NCBI GenBank assembly: GCA_963575745.1
Contig: CAUYUJ010014593.1
Coordinates: 456,008-520,007, forward strand
Source: Prorocentrum cordatum
Lineage: Eukaryota > Sar > Dinophyceae > Prorocentrales > Prorocentraceae
Direction: 5' to 3'
Length of the DNA: 64,000 nt
This document shows positions 33,080 through 44,440 of this stretch, piece after piece; position 1 is the first letter of the stretch, and each line of letters opens with the position of its first letter. The notes under the pieces were generated by a model. It did no database searches, had not been told where the DNA came from, and worked only from the letters and a program-made list of their open reading frames with translations. A program made the translations under genes and the position numbers.

Positions 33080-33225
33080 AAGCTTTATTCGGTGGTATTA
33101 GAGTCTTCTTGTGGCTCGTTTGGGGGTCTTGGGCCTTCTTGTTGCCCTCTGGGGACTCTCTTGGGGACCTCTTGGGAGCCCTGAAGGGCCTTTTGGGGCC
33201 CGTCCGCAGGTACCTCGTGGCCGCC
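33080..33225. repeat. TCTTGGGGCC-type dispersed tract 4
   Basis: GTCTTCTTGTGGCTCGTTTG, GGACTCTCTTGGGGACCTCT and CCTTTTGGGGCCCGTCC. Confidence 0.6.
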
Positions 33226-33420
33226 ACATAGTTTGCACCACATGGTTTGCACCATCTGATTTGTACCACATATCTTTCACCACATAGCTTGAACCACAAA
33301 GCTTGCACTGCACAGCTTGCACCACGTAGCCTCCACCACAGCTTGTACCACGCTTTTGCACCACATTTCGTATACACCATAAGGCTTGCAGCACGATGTT
33401 TGCACCACATAGCTGGCACA
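33226..33420. repeat. 15-bp minisatellite (TTGCACCACATAGCT)n
   Basis: About thirteen degenerate units. Because the period is five codons, an open minus-strand frame with Cys/Val/Gln/Trp periodicity (VVQALW, KLCG) spans the array. I consider it repeat-derived. Confidence 0.8.
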
Positions 33421-33957
33421 TCCAGGCTGCACGAAGTCACTGCTTGGTTCCACGCTGGCGAACTTGGGATGAACACCTTGGCGACACGTCGGTCGCTGCA
33501 ACAGGGGAAGTTGCGTTCCTGGATGACCGATTGAGGAGGAACAAAAAGAGGAAAAAGGACAACGGGGGAGGGAGGAGGCTAGGTGTCGCCGTGGGGGAGT
33601 GGAAGCTCGAGCGCAGCATAGAACGTACGGGTTTGGTGTGTGGTGCCTGGGTGTGGGTGTGCCCGTCTCTCTCTCTCTCTCTCTTCCTTGTCTCGCTCCG
33701 CCCCATTGGGGCTCGAGCCGTTTGCGGGCCTGCGAGGGCCGGGAAGCCTGCGCCTCCCGCGGCGGGCGGCCCGCGCGACCCCCACACGGCCGGCGCCGCG
33801 AGCGCGCCGGGCCGCGGGCGCCCCAGCGCGGGCAGGGCGAGGCACACCCGCCCGCGAGACGTCAGCCAGGCTGGCTGCGGGCCCCGGGGAAGCGCCGCCA
33901 GAGCGGCGCCCCGGACGAGGAGGTGAGCTCGAGGAGGGCACGTTGAGTTCATAGGGT
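33421..33957. other. No gene recognised; short (CT)n
   Basis: Includes TCTCTCTCTCTCTCTCTC at 33666-33684 and a strongly GC-rich stretch to 33900. Proline/arginine-rich frames lie on both strands. Confidence 0.4.
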
Positions 33958-36210
33958 TTGGGGGCGGGGCCAGACGAGCTGACTTGCCGTTGGCTGCCAC
34001 GAATCCCATGCGCGTCCGAGGAGGCCCCGCACGTTCTTGTCGGCGGCGGTGTGTGCTGCCGCTCGCGTACGCTACAGGCTGATGCCTCGCGGCTTGCCCA
34101 AGAGATGAGGTGGGCACGTCCTCGGGGAGGCGACGCCGGTGCGGCGCCCAGGGATCAGGAGGGGGCTGAGGTGCTGCGAGGCGAAGGCTGCGCCCCATGA
34201 TGGCTCTGCTTCACATGATGGTCGGGCTCGTGAGCGCCGCGGGGATACGACGGTGGATCGACCCATCCAGGACGCCTATGCTGCCTCTGCCCCCGGCTGC
34301 GGACGATGAGGCGGCCACCGCTGCACAAGCCGCGGAGGAGGCTGAGTGGCTGGCCCTCGCCGAAGGGCAAGGGCGAGGAGACTGGGCTGCTGAGGGTACA
34401 TTGCGTTGGTCGGAGGCGCCCGAGCTGCCAGGACCCCCCACCCGGCGGGCAGGCTGCCTGCAAGGGACGAACGACGCGATTGGCACCATCAGGGGGATCG
34501 CCACCATTTGCAGGCAAGGTCGGAGCGGCCCCACCCCGGCCTCAGCCAACCCCGCGCCCCGTGGTCGAGGATATCACCCCAGGTCGACGCGGGGAGGAAG
34601 GAGGCTCAGGAGGGAGGAGGCCAGGGAGGATGGCTTTGTACGAGGAGGCGTGGACGAGCCACCCCGCGCCCTTCCGCGCAGGACCCAAACGAAGGCGACG
34701 ACGACGATGAATTCCTCGGGCGTTTCAGCTTCGGCGACGTGAGGATGAGCTGGCAAGGCGGTTGGCCCACGAGCATTCCGGAGCTGTCTGAGCAGCGGGG
34801 GTGTTCTGGTCAGCGTTGTGAACTTTTTGCGCGTGCTCGCTTTCGGTGCGAGCTGGCCCCGCGCGCACTGGATGGCGACCCCCTGCCTCGTGGTGACCAT
34901 GCTCATCGGAGCTGGGCATGGGTCACCTGAGCGGTGGAGTTGCTTGTCCGTGTTCTCCTGAGGGCGGTGGGGCAGCTCTGCGTTTTGCGTGCAATCGCTG
35001 TAAGGGGGGCTGCCGCCGCCGACGGTGAGGTATTTCGTTTGCGAGGTCCGAGAATTGGCAGATTTGCGGACAGAGTGTTCTAGCATGCAGCTGGTAATAT
35101 ACCACGGCATTTGCCTCAACGTCACGACGGCTGAGGAACTTGGAGGAGCCCCGAGATAAAAAAAAACGGTTCGTCCATGCCGAGAGGCACCTTGCACCGA
35201 CGCCGCCAATTGCGCCGTGCACGCCCCTGCCTGCGAGCGCGTGGCGGAGAGAACCGACGCCAGCCTCGACGCGCTGATCACCCACCCCAAGGCCGTGCCT
35301 GCCCGCGAGGGCGCTGGGCGCAGGCGCCGCGGCCTGCGGTCGCGGTCGCAGGGTGCAAACGAGGCGGGCAACGCGGGTGCCATCGTGGACGGCGGTCGCC
35401 GTCAGATACGCCAGCGTAGCTCCTGCGCGACCCCAATTCGGAGTCGGAGCCGACGCGCCCGCAGTCCCGGTGCATGGCTCACAAGATATTGCACATGGAG
35501 GCCGACGTGGTCTACCAGGCGGGACCGGACTCGAGGAGACCCCGTCGCGTTGCTGCGGGAGGATGGCGAGAAGTCGGCTGTCAAGGCATCGGCGAAGATG
35601 GCGATCTTGTGCTGGCAGTAGAGCAACCTGTGCCAGGCCAAGCGGAAGCCTCGCAAGCGTGCGAGGGTTGGGTGCGATGCAAAGGGGTGCGCGATTCACT
35701 TGGAGATCGCCGCGCGCGTGGGCCGCGATCCTCAGGGGGTGGGGGAGCCAGAGGCAGCTGCGCCGCAGCCTGTCGCAGCAGGGATAGTGGACGGCCAAAG
35801 GCGCCGGTCGCCCTATCCCGCTGCGCCCTCTGCAAGATCGTCGCGATTCACAGCGGGATCGAGAAGCGCGCTGGCCGCCCAGGCAGGAGGATCGCCGGCG
35901 TCGCCTGGGGCTTCACTGCGCGGCACAGGAGGCGCGGGCGCCAACTGGCACATTCACATGCGCGCGCTAGGAAAGGCGGGGCATGGCCAGGTCACCTGCG
36001 AGACCCCATTCCTCCGGATGGAACTTCAGGCCCTGAGAGACCCAGTGCCAGCCTTCGAAGAGAGAGGGCGAAGCAGGGGGCGATGGGCACGGCGGACCCA
36101 GCGGCGGCGGTGGCCGTCGGCGCCAAGATCCAGGGCGGGGCGGGCGAGCGCGGGAGGGGCGCCAGCCCCAGTGCGACGGCGTTGGCGCGAGCATCGTCGG
36201 TGAGCTAGGT
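33958..36210 (+). pseudogene. Protein-like segments in several frames, unidentified relic
   Basis: High-GC, non-repetitive sequence in which the plus strand yields balanced peptides, each ending at a frame change. Examples are LVSAAGIRRWIDPSRTPMLP and AEEAEWLALAEGQGRGDWAA (34220-34390), then DPNEGDDDDEFLGRFSFGDV and WPTSIPELSEQRG (34685-34795), then ERVAERTDASLDALITHPKA (35240-35300), ALLREDGEKSAVKASAKMAI and, after an in-frame TAG at about 35619, KPRKRARVGCDAKGCAIHLE. The pattern resembles other decayed retroelement ORFs in this window, but I recognise no catalytic motif. Strand is inferred only from peptide quality. Confidence 0.3.
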
Positions 36211-36920
36211 CGACCGCCCCCGGTTGATCACGCGGCCGCTGCGCGGGGCTGCGGCAGCCCACAGCGCTGCGCGCGCAGTCCCGTCGCCGCGCCCTTCGTG
36301 CCCTGAGCGGCCGCCGTGGGCGGGCGACCAGGACCTCGCCCGCGGGGGGCTGGGCGCGTTATGAGCGGCGCTGTGGGGGAGATTTGAAGGCGCCAGGGAG
36401 GGGGGCACACCGGGGCCGACCACCCTCAAGGCCCGAGCAGGTCGTGGGTTTTGGATGCGGCAGAGCAGATGCAGGTCGATGAAGAGCTCAATGACTTGGG
36501 CGACTCGCGCGACGCGACAGGGAGATGCAGACACCGCGGCAGTTGGCGACCGTCTGAAGGGGGGGTCGCGGTGTCAGCCGAGCTGCGGAGGAGGGCGTGG
36601 CGCGGAGGCTCGGGTAGCAGCCTGCGGTCGCCCCCCCCCTCGCCGCCCCCGGCGCGCCTACCGCGGGCGGGCCGCCCCCGCGGGCTGCGCGGCCCTGCCG
36701 AGGGGCCCATGGGGAGGGCGACGAGCCCCGCGCCCCCCTGGGATCGAGTCGCGAGGCGCCATCGGGAGCTACTGGCCAGACGCCCTTGGGGCCACCCTCC
36801 AGCGCCAGGTCCTAGGGCGCACTCCGTGGCGAGGCCCCCCGCGCGCGGCGCCCCCGCTGGACCTGCTCGGCAAACGCCCTGGCGCATTTGGATTATTGTT
36901 GCGGTGCTGGAATGAGCTTT
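36211..36920. other. No gene recognised
   Basis: GC-rich mixed sequence flanking the decamer satellite; frames on both strands lack motifs. Confidence 0.4.
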
Positions 36921-37830
36921 CCGACTCCCCGACTGGCCGACTCCCCGACTCCCCGACTGGCCGACTCCCCGACTCCCCGAGTCCCCGACTGGCCGAATCC
37001 CCAACTCCCCGAGTCCCCGACCCCCCGACTGGCCGATTCCCTGACTGGCCGACTCCCCGAATTCCCGACTGGTCGACTGGCCGACTCCCCGACTCCAAGA
37101 CTGGCCGACTCCCCGACTCCCCACGACTCCCTCCCGTTTCCCCGACTGGCCGACTTCCCGATTCCTCTATTCCCCGACACCCCACTCCCCGATTGGCCGA
37201 TTGGCCGGCTCCCCGACTGGCCGATTGCATGGCCGATTGGCCGACTGGCTAGTTGGCCGTTTCCCCAATTGGCCGACTACCCGTTTCCCTGCTTCCCCAG
37301 TTTCTTTTGATTCCCCGATTCCCCGACTCCCCGTTCCCCGGCTTCCCGGCCCCCCGACTCCCCGACAGGCCGACTCCTTGACTCCCCGACTGGCCGACTC
37401 CCCGACTCCCCGTTTGTTCCCCAATTCCCCGACTGGCCGGCTCCCCGACTCCCCATCTGTCCGACTTCCCGATTCCCGCTTCCCCGGCGCCCCGAATGGC
37501 CGACTCCCCGACTCTCCGATTCCCCGACTCCTCGACTCCCCAAACCCCCGACTCCCCGACTGGCCGACTCCCCGTCTCCCCGAGTCCCCGACTGGCCGAA
37601 TCCCCATTTCCCCGAGCCCCCGACCCCCCGACTCCCCGACTGGCCGGCTCCCCGACTCCCCGACTCCCCAATTGGCCGACTCCGAGTCCCCGACTTTTTG
37701 ATTGGGCGTCTCCCCAGCTCCCCGATTGGCCGACTCCCCGACTGTTCGGCTGGCCGATTTTGGCCGACTGGCCGACCAGCCGACCTCCAGACTCGCCGTT
37801 TCCCCGACTTCCCGTTTCCCCAACTGGCTT
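36921..37830. repeat. 10-bp satellite, CCGACTCCCC / CCGACTGGCC
   Basis: About ninety decamers of the two main types CCGACTCCCC and CCGACTGGCC, with variants such as CCGATTCCCC, CCGATTGGCC and CCGAGTCCCC. They are interleaved without an obvious higher-order order. Since 10 is not a multiple of three, three units return to register after ten codons. No stop arises in any frame for long distances, so all six frames contain long Ser/Pro/Asp/Arg- or Gly/Ser/Arg/Glu-rich pseudo-proteins. I do not regard any as a gene. Confidence 0.9.
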
Positions 37831-37989
37831 CCCCCATGCCCCGATGGGCAGTCGGAAAGTTCATTCCTGTTCATCAAAATTCTTTACGCTTCGCGTTTCC
37901 CCACCAGCCCATTCAGAACCCATGCCCATGAGAGTTGACGGGAAAAAGGACGAAGAGACACATTTAGGGAACCAAAACGAGCAACCAGG
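37831..37989. other. Spacer
   Basis: Short mixed sequence between the decamer satellite and the next TCTTGGGGCC tract; nothing seen. Confidence 0.4.
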
Positions 37990-38520
37990 ATGAACCGAGA
38001 GATCTATGGGTTTGGGAGGGTCTTAGGGCCCTCATGGGGCCCTCTCGGGGCTATTTTTGGGCTCTCTTGGCGTTCTCTTGGGGCCTTCTCGGGAGCTATG
38101 GAGCGCCTCTTGGGGCCGTCTTGGAGACCATCGATCAAAGGAGGGGGGGTCCTCGATTTGCCCCCCTCTCCGGGGCCATCAAAATCGCCTCTTGGGGCCT
38201 TCTTGGGGTGCTCTTGGGGCGATCTTGGGCGCTCTCGGGGCCGTCTGGGGGGCCTCCTTGGACCCCTCTTGGAGCTTTCTTGGGCCATCTAGGGGCCATC
38301 GGCGAGAAGGTACAAATCATCAATTGTCCCCTAGGTTTTTGACGGTTTTTAGGCCCTTGGAGGGGTCCTGAGGGGTCTCCAAGAACACTTGTAACCGTTT
38401 TGTGGCCCTCTCGGGTCGTCTTGGAGGCATGTCGGAAGCTGCCTTGAACCATGTTGGGCTATCTTGAGCGATCTTGGAGGCCATCTTGGGCTCTCTGAGG
38501 CCCTCTTGGAGTCATCTTGT
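37990..38520. repeat. TCTTGGGGCC-type dispersed tract 5
   Basis: The longest tract of the family. Examples are CCTCATGGGGCCCTCTCGGG, CTCTTGGGGCCGTCTTGGAG, CCTCTTGGGGCCTTCTTGGG, then TTGGAGGCCATCTTGGGCTC near 38475. Units are 10-12 bp and decayed, with a non-repetitive stretch (about 38120-38180) in the middle. Confidence 0.75.
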
Positions 38521-38547
38521 GCGAGCAAGGACCCTCTGACACATCGC

Positions 38548-38738
38548 GGGGCGCCCCGTCCAGGTCCAGGGGAGGGGGTAGGGGGAGGGTCAAGTTACCC
38601 CCTCCCCGCCCGCAAGCCGTCTCGCTCACTCCCACCCGCCCTCCCTTCACATACGTAGCACCCGAGTCTGGCCCGAGCCTCAGCATATTCAGCAGTCGTC
38701 TGGGGATGGGCAGCTACTGGGGTCCAATCCGCCGCCGC

Positions 38739-38769
<31 letters not shown>

Positions 38770-39150
38770 GCCCCCCGCTGCCAAACCGCCGCCGCCGCCG
38801 CAGCCGCCGCAGCCGCCGCCGCCACCGCCGCCGCAGCCGCCGCAGCCGCCGCCGCCGCCAAGTGTACTCTGTATTGTTTTTTGACAGGGATGGTGGGGGG
38901 GGGGGGGCGCATCGGGTTGGCTGCGCATGTTCCGAATTTGGAGGCAGAGTGTGTTTTGTATTGTGGTTTACAATGGATGGTGGGGGGGGGCATGGACCCT
39001 GGTTGGCCCCCAGTCGCCTGGGGGAGGGGGTGTTATTAATAGGGAACAGTGATAAACTTTTCCCCGAAGGGGAAGAATGGATTACGGAAGAGGAAAGAAT
39101 GACATCGTTAGACCACTTGTCGCCCAGAGGGCTGGTGGGAATTTTCGTAC
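38548..39150. repeat. Dispersed module, copy 2, interrupted
   Basis: Left part 38548-38606 (GGGCGCCCCGTCCAGGTCC, AGGGGAGGGGGTAGGGGGAG) and right part 39057-39150 (CCCCGAAGGGGAAGAATGG, GTCGCCCAGAGGGCTGGTGG) correspond to the two halves of the contiguous copy at 27520-27690. The intervening 38607-39056 is absent from copy 1. Confidence 0.65.
38607..39056. repeat. ~450-bp insertion with (GCC)n microsatellite
   Basis: Contains a (CCG)n run at 38730-38858 with CAG and CAC variants. Two phrases, TGTATTGTTTTTTGACAGGG and TGTATTGTGGTTTACAATGG, are each followed by ATGGTGGGGGGGG, a local two-copy repeat of about 80 bp. It interrupts the dispersed module. Confidence 0.6.
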
Positions 39151-40446
39151 TCGGGTGGGGGGCGGCGTGCCCGAGCGTCGGGCCAGGATCGCGGAGGAGG
39201 CCACCACCGAGTGGCGATGGGCGAGGGGGCGGAGGAGGCCAGCAACAGGAGCGGCGGGTGTGACGCGGCTGCTAGCCGACATCGCGCACAACCTCGATTT
39301 GGCAAACGAGCGGGCTGAGAAAGAGAGGACAGGTAGGATGGGCGCGCCCCAGTCAGTCTTCAAGGAAGACGAGTTGCGCATCTTAGCGGCTCGTGGGTGC
39401 AATCGTTTTCGCGTAGCGGTCTGTCTTGACGGCCTAGGGGGGCTGTCGGTCAACGCGCTGCTGAGAATGGCTGAGCACCCCGCTGCCAGCTATTAGCAAC
39501 ACAAGTAGCTGACGTCGGTGCAGTACCAGATACCGCATGGCTTGGCGGTGGGCGCGTGGGGGGAGGGGGCAACTCGGCGGCGGCGATGTTGGCGTGGGCA
39601 TTTGGGGTCGCGGACTTGGTCACCTGCCCTGAGGAGTTTTCCGACGACGCCCCTCCCGCTGACTAAAGCAGGTAGCCGTCCCAAGCTACCCGCCCGCATG
39701 CTCAAGTGGGCGAAAGAGGAACGGCATATAGATCTCGTGTCTCTTCCACGGCATTGAGCACTGGGATAAGAGGTCCGAGGCGCTCGACTACCCAGAAACT
39801 AGGTACGTGGAGGAACCGAGGAAGTTTACGGCTCGCTACGTCCAGGACGCCTGGGAGTTACTGAGTGCGCGGTGGCGGGGGGGACTTGCATTGGAAGGTC
39901 AAGGAGGTGCAGCAGCGCAGTCACAAGGAGCGAAAAGGGAAACATGATTGAGGCTCACCTGCCGTTGGCCAGGCGGAAGAAGGGGAAGCAGTTACGAGGA
40001 GTAAGATCCAAGCAGTCCTGCAGCGGCCAGCGGTGGACGAGGGCTACCCAGCGGAGCGTTTCAAGGCCCACCCGCTGCGCACTGGAGGCGGGAAGGCATT
40101 GGTGGTCAAGAAGCGGGGCTGTTGGAACAGCGGCGCCACCCACTGCTACGAGGGTGCCAATGGAGTGGCCGCACATATGGCGAAGACGGTCACGTCCTTC
40201 GTGTCGGCCACACCGCGAAGGAGGCCGAGGAGGCCCCGCCCGCGGAGGTATGAGAGGCGGCAGGAGGTCTTGCCGAGGAGGGGTGCCGTTTTGACCGAGG
40301 AGTTGAAGATTGCCGTCGCAACTCCAGCAGCGAACCCCGAGCTCTTTGGGCGCTGTGGTTTGGAACATGCCCGCAGGACTGTTCTGCGCGGCCAGAGGGC
40401 CGCGGCCGTGAGGAGGCGCACGGCTTTGGAGGAGGAGGCGTGGTGA
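39151..40446 (+). pseudogene. Protein-like segments in several plus frames, unidentified relic
   Basis: Balanced, low-repeat peptides follow one another with frame changes. They include VTRLLADIAHNLDLANERAE and VFKEDELRILAARGCNRFRV (to a stop at 39494), then LFHGIEHWDKRSEALDYPET and FTARYVQDAWELLSARWRGG (about 39742-39890), then MIEAHLPLARRKKGKQLRG, then GGKALVVKKRGCWNSGATHC and NPELFGRCGLEHARRTVLRG, to a TGA at 40444. The quality suggests a once-coding region, perhaps of a retroelement, but no catalytic motif is visible and I cannot assign a family. Confidence 0.35.
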
Positions 40447-41219
<773 letters not shown>

Positions 41220-41418
41220 TCATGTAGGAGAAGGGAGGAGGGAGGGGCCACTTCCCCGGCAGCCCTCCCCCGCCGGGCCGCCGTGGGCCGAGGGCGCTGG
41301 CGCCGGCGGAGGTGAGGAGTTCGTGCAGGAGGGCGCCCCGAGGGGCGCCGGCGGCCCTCGCCCCGTCGCGTGCCGTGCCTCGCTCCACTCAGGGGCAGTG
41401 TTAAGATTAAGTCCGGCC

Positions 41419-41579
41419 TGTCCCCCTACGGGGGGGATTTCTTCGACGAAAAATAAGAATACCCCCAAAATAGTCAAAAAATAGTCTGGGGACTATTTGT
41501 TTTTGGTAGTTTTCTGCCTTCTTGGGGTATTTGCTCGGTATTTTCAAGTTTTCGTCGAAAATCCCCCTGTAGGGGAACA
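41419..41579. mobile_element. 161-bp foldback / MITE-like element
   Basis: The left end TGTCCCCCTACGGGGGGGAT and the reverse complement of the right end, TGTTCCCCTACAGGGGGATT, match. Both continue through TCGACGAAAA, giving terminal inverted repeats of about 33 bp with a few mismatches. The centre is AT-rich (AAATAGTCAAAAAATAGTCT). No clear target-site duplication could be read. It has no coding capacity. Confidence 0.6.
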
Positions 41580-41590
41580 CGCCCGATATA

Positions 41591-41631
41591 CGTCAAGAGC
41601 GTGGGCTTCACCCACTGAGCCATAGAGCGCG
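41591..41631 (-). other. tRNA-like half with A-box
   Basis: On the minus strand GCGCTCTATGGCTCAGTGGG, then TGAAGCC, gives a perfect 4-bp D-stem (GGCT/AGCC) and an A-box match (TGGCTCAGTGGG). The anticodon, T and acceptor stems do not form, so this is not a tRNA gene. It may be the head of a tRNA-derived SINE running into the foldback at 41419-41579. Confidence 0.35.
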
Positions 41632-41997
41632 TGATGCCCCTCTCTGCCCCCCCTATAACGAGCGTGACGCCCTCCCCCCTGTGCGCCCCTGGCATTGCCG
41701 CAGCGCGCCCGGCACACTCTGTCACGGTGTGGGGCGGGGGCGTTATGTTGTGCCCCCCACACGCCTCTTCCCCCCCCTTTGCCCCCCATCATGCCCGCTA
41801 TCGCCGCGACTGCAAAAATACTCTAGGGGGAGTGGGCGCATCCAGGCCTCCTGAATGGATCCGAGTAGATGGGGCCAGTGGATCGCGCCGCATCGATGCA
41901 ACTCGATGTGGAGCCCGACTTTCCCCCTTCGCCGCCGACGCACCGCTGGCGTCGCCGATGCGTCGGCGATGCGGCGCGACCCTCGGACCCCATCTAA
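41632..41997. other. No gene recognised
   Basis: Mixed sequence with a small palindrome TCGCCGATGCGTCGGCGA near 41953. Confidence 0.4.
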
Positions 41998-42236
41998 ACG
42001 AACCCCATTTTCGCAGGCCTAGAGGTTGACACCAACACCAATTTCGGCGGTGTGCCTCTACAGAAGGAAGAAGATCCCGATCTCGGTGATGGTGGCAATA
42101 TTCTGGCTTCCGAGGTGGTCGAAATATTACCACCAACACCGACATCTAGGATCGTCTTCCCCCTGTGGAGGCAACCCCCCTGTGTTGGTGTTGGTGCCCA
42201 TTTCCAGGCCTCCAAGAATGGGCTCATCGAGGGAGG
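41998..42236. repeat. ~240-bp near-palindrome (arms ~110 bp)
   Basis: From the left: AACCCCATTTTCGCAGGCC, GACACCAACACCAA, GTGTGCCTCTACAGAAGG, GATGGTGGCAATATT. The reverse complement from the right end reads GAGCCCATTCTTGGAGGCC, GGCACCAACACCAA, GGTTGCCTCCACAGGG, GTTGGTGGTAATATT in the same order and spacing. Arms are about 70-75 percent alike and meet near 42105-42118. No ORF is recognised. Confidence 0.7.
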
Positions 42237-43140
42237 AAGAACGGTATCAACATGAACTTGCTGCGGTCCTCGCGGATTTCTCGTGTCGGATCTGAGCCCC
42301 CCTGGCGTGCGTTCGGCGGTGCAGGGAGTGGTTCTGGCATCGGCCCCCCATCGCCCATTCATCGCCGACGGGGGCCGATAGCCTACTTGGCCCATCGGGT
42401 GTGCTATCGGGTGTCTATCGCCGATTTATTTTGGCGATGTATCGCTGATTCAAGTTTGGTGTTTCGCCCCCCTGAGCTGGACCCCCCCCTGACGTGTCCT
42501 CTCAGCCCCTCGCTCCACTAGGCTCGTGGGCCTCCCACACCTCCCAGTGAAAACGTCTCGAAGCGAGAAGCGAGGATGTTGACAGTCTCCGGCCTCCGAG
42601 GGGCCCTTACGGGGCCGCAGGGCCACAGAAAAACAGCTGAGGATGAAAAACCGATCCCAGGGAAGGGGTCGAGACTTCCAGGGTTCTACGTTGCAGGAAA
42701 ATCACGGGAACGGAGACCGCCCCCCCGCACGGAAGGGGTCGAGATTTCTGGGGTTCGCGGATTGAAGCAATCGCAGGAGGGATTTGGGGGATGGAGAGTT
42801 AGGTGCGCTCCCGCCATGTCTGATATCCTATCCCTCCCACGCATCCTTTCACTGTGGTAGACCTCGAACATCACTATTGGTGCTCGAGTGAAAAAGCGTA
42901 CGAAATCGGCTTCGTACTGGCGAAAGTCACGGTGCAATGACGCCTCTGGCCAGTCTGACCCATAGAAATCGTACGAACATATGCGCAACTAATCGTGCCA
43001 TCTCATAGCGAGTCGTCCACGCCCACGTCTAGCACCAGGGAATGTTGTTGGTGGGTGGTAACGACATAATATTGCAGGCCAGCTGGTTGTTTCTGAATCC
43101 GCGCCCGCGTGTGGGAGGGGAAGGGGGTAGAGAGGAAAAC
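42237..43140. other. No gene recognised
   Basis: Mixed sequence. A 40-bp phrase at 42343-42386 (CCCATCGCCCATTCATCGCC, GACGGGGGCCGATAGCC) recurs at 57637-57680 in the same orientation, suggesting a small dispersed repeat. Near 42665-42755 the phrase GGAAGGGGTCGAGA is repeated twice, 65 bp apart. Confidence 0.4.
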
Positions 43141-43190
43141 GAGGTGGAGAATGAGGAGGAGGAGGAGGAGGAGGAAGAAGAGGAGGAACA
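43141..43190. repeat. (GGA)n
   Basis: Short purine triplet run. Confidence 0.85.
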
Positions 43191-44440
43191 TCTGACAAAC
43201 GCTCTGTCACTAGCAGAGAGTTCTTCCTGATCGGAATCTGCTTCACCCCGATGCCTCGGAATTTTGGACCGAGTCCTCCATTGACTCTCGACCAGGACTC
43301 CTGGGCTTTGCCTTGCGACCGGCCTCTGTGTGTGCACTCGGCGCGGAGCTTCTTGAAGCGGCCGCGGGTGGAAAACCCTTCGCACCGCACGCGCATGATT
43401 AGCAAGGTGCACTACGAGCACTCGAGACCCAAGCAGAACCGTGACGCTTCGCCTGCTCAGAGCACCCGCGGGACGTGCTTCCCATGTCCTAGCCCCTGGA
43501 TCGCAAGCGCGTGCCCCACATCCAGAACGTGCCACAGTCGAGTCGCATAGTAAGGCTGAGCAACTTTCCAAGGCCACCCTTGCATTCTTGCCCCTTCGTC
43601 CCATCCTCAGCGTCCTTCGCTGGTCAAATCCGTTCCACAACGCCAACATAGCTTTCCAGTGCCCTTTGCATCCTTACCGCGTACACGCTGGTCGCTGAAA
43701 GTAAGTATTACTGGATGCCAAGGTCCCAATCTACTTCAAGCGCCTTCCTACTTCAAGAATCGATGTGCGCCTGTCGTGGTTTGTTATTCTCCGGAAATGC
43801 ATGAGCCAAATATATTTCATCCGCCTTCCAGCTTCATGATTTACCTACTTCTTCCGACAGGCGTTCATCCTTATTGTGCGACTTGGTTGCGCACCGCAAG
43901 CTGCTCGGCCGACACCACCTCGCCAGCAGGACGGGGTGGCCGAGCAGGGCTTCGGGCGTGGCCAGGAGGGTAGACGTGGGGCCGTCAGCTCACACACTCC
44001 CTGGCCACAGGAATCTGCCATGCCAGCAGTTGCCAGGGGAGCTGGGGCCAGGGCGACGGACGACAAACAAACGACACATTAAATGAGTCCGGGGCCAGGG
44101 AGGCAGGGTCCAGGGGACACGGGCAGAGGTCAGGGGAAAGCTTGCGGGGGGGCGTGGGCCAGGGCCAGGCTTCGTCGCATCCAGGGGCCGCTCAACCAAA
44201 GAGACTCGTGGGCAAGGCTTCCAGACTCAGCACTTCGGGAGGTCCAGGGAAGTGGGCGCCGTGGGGAGGTGGACAGGAGGGGCACAGCGTACCGATAGGA
44301 CCACCCTTCGGGTGATAAGGAGGTTCGGGGGGGGAAGGGGGAGGCGGTCGATTTGCAAGGAGCCCCGCCTACCGCCAACAAAATCGCACGACAAATAACA
44401 AATACCACACTTCCCGCTTGCTTTCATCAACCTACTATAT
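43191..44440. other. No gene recognised
   Basis: Open frames on both strands between 43250 and 43560 look reasonably balanced but show no domain. 44030-44300 is rich in GGGGCCAGGG-like phrases. Confidence 0.35.

Noticed and set aside
33226-33420. Regular short repeats that could suggest a CRISPR array
   Set aside because: Units are contiguous 15-mers without unique spacers, and the genome context is eukaryotic.
36426-37877. Gly/Ser/Arg/Glu- and Ser/Pro/Asp-rich frames in all six frames
   Set aside because: By-product of the 10-bp satellite, which lacks stop codons in any register.
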